64,000 nt of DNA from Nocardioides marmorisolisilvae (GCF_003725775.1 NZ_RJSG01000006.1:1-64000), one strand, 5' to 3'; counted from the stretch's first letter, positions 1-8,825 are shown. Notes: generated by a model not told the origin, from the sequence alone. Program-made: numbers and translations.

Positions 1-246
1 TGAACCCGACCCCGGCGCGCACGGTGCGACCGGCGTCCCCATCCGACCGACCGCGGCAGACAGCGTCGCGAGGTGCTCGTCCTCGGAGAAGCGGGACGGC
101 GCCACCAGCGGACTCGTGGCCCGCACCGGGCCCGCGCACCGCGGTGCCGGGCCCGAACCGCGGTTCACCAGCAGCACGACCGCGAGCCCGGTGATGACCA
201 GCGCCGCGACCACTCCGAACGGGAGCCAGGTGCGGCGCTCGTTCAC
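1..246 (-). CDS. Membrane-anchored protein, N-terminal part (runs off the window)
   Basis: Not recognised. A GTG start lies one base after the stop of the M13 peptidase, so the two genes are probably one operon. The 82 codons in the window encode a short charged start (VNERRTW), one hydrophobic segment at about residues 8-28 that reads as a signal anchor, and then a Pro/Ala/Gly-rich extracytoplasmic stretch with two cysteines. The rest lies outside the window, so no function can be given. Codon use, with strong G/C at third positions, supports a real gene. Confidence 0.6.
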   Translation of the reverse strand, partial: MNERRTWLPFGVVAALVITGLAVVLLVNRGSGPAPRCAGPVRATSPLVAPSRFSEDEHLATLSAAVGRMGTPVAPCAPGSGS

Positions 247-247
247 C

Positions 248-2200
248 TCACCAGATCCGGACACGGTCCTCGGGCTCGAGCCAGAGCCCGTCACCGGGCT
301 GGGTGCCGAAGGCGTCGTGGAACTCCTGCAGGTTCCGCGCGATGTTGGCGCGGAACTCCGGCGGGCTGTGCGGGTCGGTGGTCAGGTACTGACTGGCCAG
401 CTCCTTGCGACGCTTGGTCCGCCAGACGTAGCTCCAGTTCAGGAACAGCCGCTGGATGCCGGTCAGGCCCTCACGCTCCGGAACGGCAGCGCCGTCGAGC
501 GAGATCTCGTAGGCCTTGTGCGCGATCGTCAGACCACCGAGGTCGCCGATGTTCTCGCCGACGGTCAGCGCGCCGTTGACGTGCTCGCCCGGAAGCTCCC
601 GCGGCTCGAAGTCGTCGTACTGGGAGATGAGCGCCTGCGACTTCTTCTCGAAGGCAGCCTTGTCGTCCGCGGTCCACCAGTCGTTGAGGTTGCCCGCGCC
701 GTCGTACTGGGCGCCCTGGTCGTCGAAGCCGTGGCCGATCTCGTGACCGATCACCGCGCCGATGCCGCCGTAGTTCTCGGCCGGGTCCGCGTCCGCGTCG
801 AAGAACGGCTTCTGCAGGATGCCGGCCGGGAAGCAGATCTCGTTGGTGCCCGGGTTGTAGTAGGCGTTCACCGTCTGCGGCAGCATGAACCACTCGTCGC
901 GGTCGACCGGGGCACCGATCTTGGCCAGCTGCCGATCGGTCTCGAACGCGGAGATCGCGTTGACGTTGGCGACCAGGTCGTCGGCGGAGATCTCCAGGGC
1001 GGAGTAGTCGCGCCACTTCACCGGGTAGCCGATCTTCGGCCGGAACGAGTCGAGCTTCTCGAAGGCCTTCTGCTTGGTCTCCTCGCCCATCCAGTCCAGC
1101 GCGGTGATGCTCTGCCGGTAGGCCTGGAGCAGGTTGTCGACGAGCCCGTCCATCAGCTCCTTGGAGCGCGGCGGGAAGTGCCGCGCGACGTACTCGCGAC
1201 CGACCGCCTCACCCAGGCCGCCCTCGACGAGCCCGACGCCGCGCTTCCAGCGCGCACGCAGCTCGGGCGTGCCCGAGAGCGTGCGGCCGTAGAAGTCGAA
1301 GTTCGCCTGGACGAACGCGTCCGGCAGGTACGCCGCGGCCGAACGGACGATGCGCACCTCGAGGAACGCACGCCACGCCTCGATCGGGGCTTCCTTGAGC
1401 ACCGTCTCCAGGTGCACCAGGAACGACGGCTGGCGGACGACCGTCTCGGCCAGCGTCTGCGCGTCGCCCCCGAGGTTGCGGACGTAGACCTCGAAGTCGA
1501 AGGAGGGCAGCGCCGCCTTCAGGTCCGCGTACGACGTCAGGTTGTAGGTCTTGATCACGTCGCGCGTCTCGGCGCGTTCCCAGTGACCCTCGGCGATGCG
1601 CTTCTCCAGGGCGAACACGGTCTCCGCGGTCGCCCGCGCGTCGGGGCGCTCGGCGAGGGTGAGGATCTTCTCGAGGTAGTCGACGTACTTGGTGCGGATC
1701 TCCTCGAACTTGTCCTCGCGGTAGTACGACTCGTCCGGCAGGCCGAGACCGCCCTGGGTCACGTTCACCAGGTAGCGGTCGGAATCGCGGTCGTCGGTGT
1801 CGATGTACGAGCCGAAGATGCCGCCCCCGCCGTCACGCTCGAAGTGGCCGAGGAAGGCGGCGAGGTCGAGCAGGCTGTGGACGTTCTCGACCGAGGTCAA
1901 CGCAGCCTGGATGGGCTGGGCGCCGAGCTGCTCGACCCGGTCGGCGTCCATGAAGCTGGCGAACAGGTCGCCGATCTTCTTGGCGTCGACACCGTCGACC
2001 TTGCCCGCGCTGCAGTCCTCGATGATGTCGCGGACCTGCTGCTCGCACGTGTCGGCGAGCATCACGAACGGCCCCCACGACGCTCGGTCCGACGGAATCT
2101 CGGACTCGGCGAGCCAGGTGCCGTTCACGTGGCCGAACAGGTCGTCCTGCGGCCGGATGGAGAGGTCCATGCCCTCGCGGGCGTCATCAAGAATCGTCAC
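248..2200 (-). CDS. M13 family zinc metallopeptidase (neprilysin/PepO-like)
   Basis: A 650-residue zinc endopeptidase of the neprilysin family, which cleaves short peptides. The zinc site HEIGH is at about residues 486-490. The downstream glutamate ligand sits in GENIGD at about 549, and the substrate-binding NAYYNP motif is at about 443. The protein ends in RVRIW, close to the C-terminal tryptophan typical of M13 enzymes. Length is normal for bacterial members. No signal peptide is visible, so a cytoplasmic location is likely. The GTG start gives the full reading; an ATG ten codons further in (MDLSIRPQ) is the alternative. Confidence 0.93.
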   Translation of the reverse strand: MTILDDAREGMDLSIRPQDDLFGHVNGTWLAESEIPSDRASWGPFVMLADTCEQQVRDIIEDCSAGKVDGVDAKKIGDLFASFMDADRVEQLGAQPIQAALTSVENVHSLLDLAAFLGHFERDGGGGIFGSYIDTDDRDSDRYLVNVTQGGLGLPDESYYREDKFEEIRTKYVDYLEKILTLAERPDARATAETVFALEKRIAEGHWERAETRDVIKTYNLTSYADLKAALPSFDFEVYVRNLGGDAQTLAETVVRQPSFLVHLETVLKEAPIEAWRAFLEVRIVRSAAAYLPDAFVQANFDFYGRTLSGTPELRARWKRGVGLVEGGLGEAVGREYVARHFPPRSKELMDGLVDNLLQAYRQSITALDWMGEETKQKAFEKLDSFRPKIGYPVKWRDYSALEISADDLVANVNAISAFETDRQLAKIGAPVDRDEWFMLPQTVNAYYNPGTNEICFPAGILQKPFFDADADPAENYGGIGAVIGHEIGHGFDDQGAQYDGAGNLNDWWTADDKAAFEKKSQALISQYDDFEPRELPGEHVNGALTVGENIGDLGGLTIAHKAYEISLDGAAVPEREGLTGIQRLFLNWSYVWRTKRRKELASQYLTTDPHSPPEFRANIARNLQEFHDAFGTQPGDGLWLEPEDRVRIW

Positions 2201-2282
2201 CCCGGCAGCCTAACCGGGGACCCGGCACGTCAGGTCGCGAACGGATTCCGCCGTCAGCGAACCTGGCGGGCCGGGGCTGTGC

Positions 2283-2756
2283 CTACGAGGCGCAGGTGTC
2301 CAGACCGAGGTCCTTCGCCTTCTGGTCGGACTCGGCGAACACGCCGTGATCCACGTCGAGAGCGTTCAGGTCGTCGACCGAGCCAACCGCCGAGAACTCC
2401 TCACCCGCGGCACGCAGGCTGTCCAGCATGCTGTCGACCTCGGTCTTGAGGTCCGCGGGCACCTTCAGCTCGTCGATGTCGCTGATCAGCTTGGTGTTCC
2501 GCGCCACGAGCTGCGTGATCACGGCCTTGACCTCAGCATCAGAGGAGTCCGGTCCGAGATCCGCGCCGATCTTCTCCACGTCGTCGTTGAGATCGCCGCA
2601 GAGCTTGTTGGCCTGCTCCTGGAACTGCGCCTTGGTCAGCGTCGTGGCGTCACCGGACTTGTCGTCCGAGGACTTGTCGCTGCTACCGCACCCGGCCAGT
2701 GCCGTGCTGATCAGGACGGCCGCGCCCGCGGCGGCAAGCGTGCGGGACAGGGTCAT
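2283..2756 (-). CDS. Small secreted lipoprotein, paralogue A
   Basis: A 157-residue lipoprotein of unknown function. The start at MTLSRT is preceded by a GGAGATC ribosome site. The signal peptide ends in the lipobox LAGC at about residues 20-23, followed by a Ser/Asp/Lys linker. The mature part is helical and acidic, with one internal cysteine (NKLC) and a C-terminal DTCAS, which could form a disulfide. The next gene upstream is a paralogue of the same length. Signal peptide and linker are nearly identical between the two, while the mature domains have clearly diverged. Confidence 0.8.
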   Translation of the reverse strand: MTLSRTLAAAGAAVLISTALAGCGSSDKSSDDKSGDATTLTKAQFQEQANKLCGDLNDDVEKIGADLGPDSSDAEVKAVITQLVARNTKLISDIDELKVPADLKTEVDSMLDSLRAAGEEFSAVGSVDDLNALDVDHGVFAESDQKAKDLGLDTCAS

Positions 2757-2848
2757 GGCGATCTCCTCGTGTTTGCGCTGACCCGATGTCAGCGCAGCGC
2801 GGTCAGTCTGACGGACCCGGTCGGGAACGTCCACGGAAAAGGAAAAGG

Positions 2849-2874
2849 GGCCGCGTCGCAGCTGCGACGCGGCC
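2849..2874 (-). terminator. Rho-independent terminator after lipoprotein paralogue B
   Basis: A perfect 26-bp palindrome with 13-bp arms (GGCCGCGTCGCAG and its complement) lies just past the stop of the 2884-3357 gene. On the minus strand it is followed by a pyrimidine run (CCCCTTTTCCTTTTCC). It separates the two paralogous lipoprotein genes. Confidence 0.8.
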
Positions 2875-2883
2875 CTTCCGCGA

Positions 2884-3357
2884 TCAGGAGGCGCAGGTGT
2901 CGAGGCCGAGAGCCGCGGCCTTCTCGTTGGCGGTCTTGAACACGGTCGCGTTCGGGTCGAACGACATCATGTCCTTGACCGAGGAGACCTTGTCGAGCTC
3001 CTGGTCGGCCGCGCGGACCGCGTCGAGCATCGAGGTGACGTCGTCCTGGATGTCCTTCGGAGCCTTCAGCGCGGCGATCGCGTCGACGAGCTCGTCGTTG
3101 CGCTTCACCGTCTTGTCGATCGCATCCGCCACGTCGGAGTCGCTCGACTTCTCGGTGATGTTGGCGCCGTAGGTCTCGGTGTCCTTGTTCGCCTGGTCGC
3201 AGAGCTTGTTGGCCTGCGTCTGGAACTCGGTCTTGGTCAGTGTCTTGGCGTCACCGGACTTGTCGTCCGAGGACTTGTCGCTGCTGCCGCACCCGGCGAG
3301 CGCGGTGCTGATCAGGACGGCCGCGCCCGCGGCGGCAAGCGTGCGGGACAGGGTCAT
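2884..3357 (-). CDS. Small secreted lipoprotein, paralogue B
   Basis: A 157-residue lipoprotein, twin of the gene at 2283-2756. It has the same signal peptide, lipobox LAGC and charged linker, and the same two-cysteine layout (NKLC and C-terminal DTCAS). The mature part differs at most positions but keeps the same helical, Asp/Lys-rich character. The start is the ATG in GGTCATGGT with a GGAGATC ribosome site, like its twin. The pair looks like a tandem duplication in which the 5' ends have stayed alike. Function unknown; probably anchored to the outer face of the membrane. Confidence 0.8.
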   Translation of the reverse strand: MTLSRTLAAAGAAVLISTALAGCGSSDKSSDDKSGDAKTLTKTEFQTQANKLCDQANKDTETYGANITEKSSDSDVADAIDKTVKRNDELVDAIAALKAPKDIQDDVTSMLDAVRAADQELDKVSSVKDMMSFDPNATVFKTANEKAAALGLDTCAS

Positions 3358-3392
3358 GGTGATCTCCTCGCGTCGTGTGTGCCGACCCGATG

Positions 3393-4370
3393 TCAGCGCA
3401 CGCGCAGGACAGTCTTGCCGAGGGTCTTCCGCTCGTCCATTTCCTGCAGCGCGCGTCCCATGTCCTCGAGGTCGTAGACCGCGCCGATCGGGGGGTCGAT
3501 GACACCGGAAGCCATCATCGGCAGCAGCTCGCGCCACTGCTGCGCCATGTAGCCGGGGCGCCGCATCGCGTACTCGCCCCAGGCGGCGCCGCGGACGTCG
3601 GTGTTGTCGAGCAGCAGCCGGTTGACCTTGACCTCGGGGATGGCACCGCCGGCGAAGCCGACCACCAGCAGTCGGCCCTGGGTCGCGAGCGTGCGCAGCG
3701 AGTCGGTGAAGGTGTCACCGCCGACGACGTCGACGACCATGTCGACACCCTGGCCGCCGGTCAGCTCCTTGACCGCGTCGCGGAACCCCTCGACCATCAC
3801 GGTCTCGTCGGCGCCGGCCTTCTTCGCGATCTCGGCCTTCTCCTCCGAGGACACCACTCCGATCACCTTCGCGCCGTAGCCCTTGGCGACCTGGATGGTC
3901 GCGGTGCCGACGCCGCCGGCGGCACCGTTGACCAGGATGGTCTCGCCCTCGCGCAGGTGACCACGCTCCTGGAGGACGAACTGCGCGGTCAGGTAGTTCA
4001 TCGGCAGCGCCGCGCCCTGCTCGAAGGACAGGTTGTCGGGCAGCGGGAAGATGTTGTCGGCGCCGAGGCCGACGACCTCGGCGGCGCCGCCGACGCCGCC
4101 GCAGGCAGCCACGCGGTCCCCGGCAGCGAATCCGGTCCCCTCCGGCGCGCTGCGGATCACGCCGGCGATGTCGACACCCAGGGTGAACGGCGGGTCCGGC
4201 TTGAGCTGGTACTCACCCTTGGACATCAGCAGGTCGGGGAAGCTCACGCCGACGGCGTGCACCTCGATCAGGATCTGGGGTCCGAAGATGCCGTTCTCGG
4301 TCGGCTCGTCGATCTCGTTGATCTCGACGGCGAGGGGTCCGTCGAGCCGGGTCACCTGGGCTGCACGCAT
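3393..4370 (-). CDS. NADPH:quinone oxidoreductase-like medium-chain dehydrogenase
   Basis: A 325-residue member of the zinc-free MDR/quinone oxidoreductase family, expected to use NADPH to reduce quinones or enones in the cytoplasm. An N-terminal GroES-like domain (GVDIAGVI at about 65-72) precedes the Rossmann nucleotide-binding motif AAGGVGTATIQVAK at about 145-158. The zinc-binding residues of true alcohol dehydrogenases are absent. The start chosen is MRAAQV, which matches the normal family start. It is divergent from the permease gene, with a dispersed repeat between them. The substrate cannot be told from sequence. Confidence 0.85.
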   Translation of the reverse strand: MRAAQVTRLDGPLAVEINEIDEPTENGIFGPQILIEVHAVGVSFPDLLMSKGEYQLKPDPPFTLGVDIAGVIRSAPEGTGFAAGDRVAACGGVGGAAEVVGLGADNIFPLPDNLSFEQGAALPMNYLTAQFVLQERGHLREGETILVNGAAGGVGTATIQVAKGYGAKVIGVVSSEEKAEIAKKAGADETVMVEGFRDAVKELTGGQGVDMVVDVVGGDTFTDSLRTLATQGRLLVVGFAGGAIPEVKVNRLLLDNTDVRGAAWGEYAMRRPGYMAQQWRELLPMMASGVIDPPIGAVYDLEDMGRALQEMDERKTLGKTVLRVR

Positions 4371-4398
4371 GGGGCGCACGTTACAGCCCGGCCTCGCC

Positions 4399-4417
4399 GG
4401 TTGAGCCTGTCGAAACC
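4399..4417 (+). repeat. Dispersed 19-bp repeat, canonical copy
   Basis: An exact GGTTGAGCCTGTCGAAACC in the short gap between two divergent genes, ending two bases before the annotated GTG of the permease. It has partial dyad symmetry (GGTT at one end, AACC at the other). Related copies occur at 7099, 10024, 49274, 50850, 54161, 56480, 57124 and 58516. Confidence 0.85.
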
Positions 4418-4419
4418 TC

Positions 4420-5199
4420 GTGACCTCTACTGTGACTCTCGTGACCATCGACCCGGGATGGCAGGTCGGCCTCGCGCTCGCGCTGCTGCTGGCGCTTGCC
4501 CTGGTCACCCACCTGTACGCCGGCTACGGGCTGGCGCGGTCGGCCCTGATCGCCGGGGTGCGGGCCCTCGCCCAGCTCGCCATCGTGGCCCTGCTCATCA
4601 AGGCGGTCATCGACAACCTCGCTCTCTCGTGGCTGTTCGTGCTCGCGATGTTCGCGATGGGCGTGCTCACCACCTCGAAGCGGATCGAGGCGCCCCAGGC
4701 CTGGTTGTGGTCCGCGGCCGCGATGGCCGCCGGCATCGCCCCGGTCCTGCTCATCGTGCTGGGCAGCGGTGCTGTCCCGTTCCAGGGCATCGCGATCATC
4801 CCGGTCGCGGGCATCATCGTCGGCAACGCGATGACCGCGAACACGCTCTGCGGGCGCCGGTCCTTCGCGGCGCTCCGCGAGGAGCACGCCCAGTACGAGG
4901 CATCGCTCTCCCTCGGCATGCGGCCCGCCGACGCCATCGACCTGAGCATCCACCGACGTGCACCCGAAGCGCTGCTCCCGGGCCTGGACCAGGTCACCAC
5001 GACCGGCATCGTCACGCTGCCCGGTGCGTTCATCGGCGTGATGCTGGGCGGAGGCTCACCGGTTCAGGCCGCCACCGCTCAGCTGCTGGTGCTGTTCGGG
5101 ATCATGGCGGCGCAGACGATCACCGTGGTGGTCGGTGAGCACCTGATCGAAGGACGCCGGTTGCTGCCGGAGGACCTGCGGGTCTCGCTGATCGACTAA
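4420..5199 (+). CDS. FetB/YbbM-like (UPF0014) ABC transporter permease
   Basis: A 259-residue polytopic membrane protein of the FetB (YbbM, UPF0014) family, whose E. coli member pairs with the ATPase FetA in iron homeostasis. Several hydrophobic segments and the family signature around residues 125-150 (IPVAGIIVGNAMTANTL) are visible, followed by a cytoplasmic loop with SLGM and RRA residues. No ATPase gene is adjacent, so its partner must be elsewhere or missing. Three in-frame GTG codons (4420, 4432, 4441) could start translation and none has a strong ribosome site. The stop overlaps the next, convergent gene by four bases. Confidence 0.82.
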   Translation: MTSTVTLVTIDPGWQVGLALALLLALALVTHLYAGYGLARSALIAGVRALAQLAIVALLIKAVIDNLALSWLFVLAMFAMGVLTTSKRIEAPQAWLWSAAAMAAGIAPVLLIVLGSGAVPFQGIAIIPVAGIIVGNAMTANTLCGRRSFAALREEHAQYEASLSLGMRPADAIDLSIHRRAPEALLPGLDQVTTTGIVTLPGAFIGVMLGGGSPVQAATAQLLVLFGIMAAQTITVVVGEHLIEGRRLLPEDLRVSLID

Positions 5200-6383
5200 C
5201 GAACGGCCACGATCCGAGCCAGTTCGAAGTGCATCGGGTCGGTGTAGTGCCAGTTCCCGCCCCAGTTGAAGCCCCACTTCTCGAAGATCTTCACCACGGT
5301 CCGGTCCATCGTGCCGACGGTGCCGCGCTGGTTGCCGGGGACGTTGAGGTCGATGGCCGTGCCGAAGGTGTGGAACGACAGCCCCTGGGCTGGGTCCTTG
5401 GCGATGTAACGCGGCACGTAGCAACCGCCGTACTCGTTCTTGTGGATCTTCGAGGCGAGGCCGCGGGCGACGACCTCGTTCAGGGCTGCCCGCAGCTGCG
5501 GGATCATCGCCTTGTTGCAGGTGACCCGGCCGATGATGGGCACCGTCTCGGTGCGGATGAAGGCCCGGACCCAGCTCTTGTCGGGGTTGACCGTCCCGTC
5601 GGCGTTGGCCGTGTAGGTGAACGAACCGACGGCCCGGGCGACCGACCCACCGGTGAGGATCGCGGTCTGCGGCGCGTTGATGTCGAAGTGCAGGGCCAGC
5701 AGAGTCACCGAACCGCGGTTGCCGACGGCCTTGCGGAGATTCTTCTGCGCGGTCAGCGGCGACTTCTCGCCGGTGGAGACGATGAGCGCGTTGTTCTTGA
5801 CCATGTGCAGCTTGTCGGCCCAGCGCTCGTTGACGATGGCACTGATCTTGGACCGCAGGACCAGCGGGGCGAACGCACCGATGTGCACCGTCTCCGCGTC
5901 ATCGTCGTTGCCCATCGTGACCGACTCGTGCGTGATCGGCAGCTCGGCCTTGAGCTCCGGGGTGATCGCGATCTCGCCATCGGCGATGCGGTTCCAGACC
6001 TCGGCAGTCTGCGCTGTGGCCGGAGCCGCGAAGTACCGGAAGGCACTCGGATCGACAGCGGCGTAGGTGACCTCGTCCTCTTCCGAGTAGAAGCTCGCGA
6101 GTGAGAACTGGTCGACCGCGACGACGCTCTTGATGCCCTTGGCCTGGGCGACCAGCGAGGGCGGAAGCGGGTCCTGGCTCTGCACCAGGATGTCCGCGGA
6201 GAGGATCGGCGGCTTCAGCTTGCCCGGTCGGGGCATGGCCACGTCAGCGAGCGAGGCCGGAGGCGTGCTCGCGCCGGTGCTGGTGTGGGCCGCAGGCTTC
6301 GGATCCTTCGGAGAGGTTCCGCCGCACCCGGCCAGAGCCAGGGCAGCACACAGCGCCAGCACGCCCGCTCCCCAAGACCTCAT
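5196..6383 (-). CDS. Lipoprotein with C-terminal M15 (VanY-like) peptidase domain
   Basis: A 395-residue exported protein. Residues 1-20 form a lipoprotein signal with lipobox LAGC. A middle region of about 240 residues has no recognised domain. The C-terminal ~120 residues are an M15-type D,D-carboxypeptidase domain: SFHTFGTAIDL at about 335-345 supplies the His and Asp zinc ligands, and WHYTDPMHFEL near 378 supplies the second His. The family trims D-Ala or cleaves stem peptides of peptidoglycan on the outer face of the membrane. Convergent with, and overlapping, the permease gene. Confidence 0.83.
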   Translation of the reverse strand: MRSWGAGVLALCAALALAGCGGTSPKDPKPAAHTSTGASTPPASLADVAMPRPGKLKPPILSADILVQSQDPLPPSLVAQAKGIKSVVAVDQFSLASFYSEEDEVTYAAVDPSAFRYFAAPATAQTAEVWNRIADGEIAITPELKAELPITHESVTMGNDDDAETVHIGAFAPLVLRSKISAIVNERWADKLHMVKNNALIVSTGEKSPLTAQKNLRKAVGNRGSVTLLALHFDINAPQTAILTGGSVARAVGSFTYTANADGTVNPDKSWVRAFIRTETVPIIGRVTCNKAMIPQLRAALNEVVARGLASKIHKNEYGGCYVPRYIAKDPAQGLSFHTFGTAIDLNVPGNQRGTVGTMDRTVVKIFEKWGFNWGGNWHYTDPMHFELARIVAVR

Positions 6384-6443
6384 CAGTCCCCCACTTCCTG
6401 ACAGTCCATGGTAGCCAGCGGAGGGACAAAGCGGACGTGAGTC

Positions 6444-7085
6444 TCAGGAGCCCGGCTGCAGCACCCGTTCGGCGATGAAGGCGATGTCCTCGGCAGTGCG
6501 CTCGGGCGATCCGCCCGGCGCGGTGACGTGCGAGAGCAGCACCCGGATGACCATGTCGACCAGGGCGCTGACCCGGTCCTCGGTCAGCGGCACGTCGTAC
6601 GCCGTCAGGTGGCCGCGGATCAGCACGCCCGCGGCGTCGATGATCGGCTCCGCCTGGGTGGTCAGCAGCGGGAGCAGCGAGCTCTCCGCGCCGTGGCTGG
6701 CGGAGAGCACCGCGTGCAGCAGCGGGTTGGTGCGCGCGGTGCGCAGCACCTCGAGAGCGGCTTCACGGATCGCGGCGACCAGGTCACCCGGGTGCGCCTC
6801 GAAGGCGGCGTCGACACTGCGGAGGAAGACCTCCAGCTCGTGCATGATCATCGCCTCGGCGAGCTGCTGCTTGGAGCCGATCTCGTTGTAGACCGTCTGG
6901 CGGCTGACGCCGACGCGGTCGGCGAGCTTCGCCATCGTGATCGATCCCCAGCCGCCGGCCCGGGTGAGCTCGGCGGCCTCGTTGATCAGACGCTCCCGCC
7001 AGGCGCTGCCGCTGGCGCCGGCAGCGCCACCAGCGAACCCCGGGAGCAGGGCGGTCAGCCCTGGCCGGGGTGTCACCTCAGTCAT
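6444..7085 (-). CDS. TetR family transcriptional regulator of the alkane operon
   Basis: A 213-residue TetR-type repressor. After a flexible ~30-residue N-terminus, the helix-turn-helix lies at about residues 50-72 (MAKLADRVGVSRQTVYNEIGSK), followed by a helical ligand-binding domain. It is the last gene after alkB and the ferredoxin on the same strand, the position held by AlkU/AlkX-type regulators in other actinobacteria. Inferred role: repression of the alkB promoter, relieved by an alkane-derived ligand. Candidate operators lie in front of alkB at 8883-8930. A dispersed repeat sits between the ferredoxin gene and this one. Confidence 0.85.
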   Translation of the reverse strand: MTEVTPRPGLTALLPGFAGGAAGASGSAWRERLINEAAELTRAGGWGSITMAKLADRVGVSRQTVYNEIGSKQQLAEAMIMHELEVFLRSVDAAFEAHPGDLVAAIREAALEVLRTARTNPLLHAVLSASHGAESSLLPLLTTQAEPIIDAAGVLIRGHLTAYDVPLTEDRVSALVDMVIRVLLSHVTAPGGSPERTAEDIAFIAERVLQPGS

Positions 7086-7098
7086 CGCGTCTCCATCG

Positions 7099-7120
7099 TT
7101 GGTCGAGCGTAGTCGAGACC
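7099..7120 (+). repeat. Dispersed repeat, variant copy
   Basis: TTGGTCGAGCGTAGTCGAGACC, a variant of the dispersed element. Its last base is part of the ferredoxin stop codon, so it fills the gap between the ferredoxin and TetR genes. Confidence 0.6.
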
Positions 7121-7320
7121 TAGTCGTGCAGGGTCAGCGCCAGCGCGGGGCAGGCCTGGACGGCCGCGTGGACCTTGTCCCGGTCCGCCTCGTCCGGGGT
7201 CTCGTTGAGGATGGTCAGCTGGTCCTCGTCGTCGAGCTCGAAGAACTCGTGAGCCATCGCCTCGCACATCCCGTGCCCGTCGCACAGGTCGCGGTCGACC
7301 ACGATCTTCACCGGACTCAC
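7120..7320 (-). CDS. [3Fe-4S]-type ferredoxin
   Basis: A 66-residue soluble ferredoxin, an electron carrier. Cysteines at CDGHGMC and a later ACP give the C-x5-C...C-P pattern of single-cluster [3Fe-4S] ferredoxins that serve monooxygenases. The GTG start overlaps the alkB stop (GTGA), so the two are translationally coupled. Inference: it works with the AlkB-rubredoxin protein, perhaps as a link to a reductase encoded elsewhere, since no ferredoxin or rubredoxin reductase gene is nearby. Confidence 0.85.
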   Translation of the reverse strand: MSPVKIVVDRDLCDGHGMCEAMAHEFFELDDEDQLTILNETPDEADRDKVHAAVQACPALALTLHD

Positions 7321-8825
7321 ACCTTCCCGGAGATCTGCGACGGGTCGATCGGCACGAAGTCGATCTTCTCCCGCACACCGCAGTCGGGGCAGCACCAGTC
7401 GTCGGGGATGTCCTTCCACGAGGTGCCGGCGGCGAAGCCCTCGAGCTCGTTGCCGACCTCGACCTCGTAGACGTAGTTGCAGCCCGGGCAGCGAGCCGCC
7501 AGTACCTCGTTCATGAAGGTGTGCGCCGAGAGGTCCTCGCCCTGCTCGTGCTCGTGCTCGGTGATGCCGTACTTCGCCAGGATCTTGGCGCGCTTGCTGG
7601 GCTGGATGTTGGCCAGCGTCAGGTCGCCGTTGAAGTGGGCGTAGACGCGCTTGTCCATGATCCGGCGGTAGATCGGCGGGAACAGCGAGATCACGATCAT
7701 CCCGGCGTATCCGGTCGGCAGCACCGGAGACTCCTCGAAGTCGCGCAGCGTCTGGTACCGACGGGTCGGGTTCGCGTGGTGGTCGCTGTGCCGCTGCAGG
7801 TGGTAGAGCAGCACGTTGGTCGCGATGTTGTTCGAGTTCCAGCTGTGGCTCGGGTCGACCCGCTCGTAGCGTTGCTTGTCACCGATGCCGACCTTCTGGC
7901 GCAGCATCCCGTAGTGCTCCATGTAGTTGACGACCTCGAGGAGCGAGAAGCCCATGATCGCCTGGATCACCAGGTACGGCGTCACGCCGACCCCGAAGAC
8001 CGCGATGATCGCGCCGAACAGCACCGCGGACATCAGCCAGGCGTTCAGGACGTCGTTGCCGAGGTGGAACGGGTGGGTGTTCTTGCGGGCGTACCGCTTC
8101 TTCTCCAGGCTCCACGCGCTCTTCAGCGAGCCCGACACGGTGCGCGGCCAGAAGGCGTAGAAGCTCTCACCCATCCGGCTGGACGCGGGGTCCTCCGGGG
8201 TGGCGACGCGGACGTGGTGACCGCGGTTGTGCTCGATGTAGAAGTGGCCGTAGAAGCTCTGCGCCAGGGCGATCTTCGAGAGCCAACGCTCGTTGGCCTC
8301 GCGCTTGTGGCCGAGCTCGTGGGCGGTGTTGATGCCGATGCCGCCGATGACGCCGATCGAGATCGACAGACCGATCTTGTCGATGACGTTCAGGCCGAGC
8401 GACTCACCCATCAGCCGGTCCGCGAACGGGAGGCCCATGCCCCAGTCGTGCAGGCCGAGGGTGTTCACCAGCCAGCCGGCGGGGTTCTCACCGGCGACGA
8501 CGGCCATCGCACCGACGAAGCCGAGGTACTGGATCGGCAGGAAGAGGTAGGTGATCCAGCGGTAGTACTTGTCCTTCTCCAACGCCTCGATGGCGTCGTC
8601 CGGCGGGTTGGCCCGGTCCAGGCCGACGATCAGGTCGATCGCGGGGACCACGCCGAGAACGATGATCGGGCCGATCCAGAGGATCGCGCCGACGCCGGTG
8701 ACGATGTAGACGCCTGCAGCCACGAAGGCGAGGCTCGGCACCACCAGGCCGATCAGCCAGAGGTAGCGCTTCTTGTCCTTCCAGACCTCGGTGGATCCGG
8801 CCGGCACAGTCTCGTTGACCGCCAT
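7317..8825 (-). CDS. alkB: Alkane 1-monooxygenase fused to rubredoxin
   Basis: A 502-residue integral-membrane di-iron hydroxylase that oxidises the terminal carbon of alkanes, with its electron donor attached. The histidine boxes are present: HELGHK at about 168, EHNRGHH at about 197, NYMEHYG at about 299, and LQRHSDHHA at about 341. Hydrophobic segments fill residues 20-130 and 240-290. The last ~60 residues are a rubredoxin domain with CPGC at about 443 and CPDC at about 477. AlkB-rubredoxin fusions are known in actinobacteria. A good AAGGAGA ribosome site precedes the ATG. First gene of an operon with the ferredoxin and TetR genes. Confidence 0.96.
   Translation of the reverse strand: MAVNETVPAGSTEVWKDKKRYLWLIGLVVPSLAFVAAGVYIVTGVGAILWIGPIIVLGVVPAIDLIVGLDRANPPDDAIEALEKDKYYRWITYLFLPIQYLGFVGAMAVVAGENPAGWLVNTLGLHDWGMGLPFADRLMGESLGLNVIDKIGLSISIGVIGGIGINTAHELGHKREANERWLSKIALAQSFYGHFYIEHNRGHHVRVATPEDPASSRMGESFYAFWPRTVSGSLKSAWSLEKKRYARKNTHPFHLGNDVLNAWLMSAVLFGAIIAVFGVGVTPYLVIQAIMGFSLLEVVNYMEHYGMLRQKVGIGDKQRYERVDPSHSWNSNNIATNVLLYHLQRHSDHHANPTRRYQTLRDFEESPVLPTGYAGMIVISLFPPIYRRIMDKRVYAHFNGDLTLANIQPSKRAKILAKYGITEHEHEQGEDLSAHTFMNEVLAARCPGCNYVYEVEVGNELEGFAAGTSWKDIPDDWCCPDCGVREKIDFVPIDPSQISGKV

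Noticed and set aside
116-2449. A 777-codon open frame opposite the M13 peptidase gene
   Set aside because: The antisense of a high-GC gene often stays open. The peptidase on the minus strand has clear catalytic motifs, and the plus reading has none.
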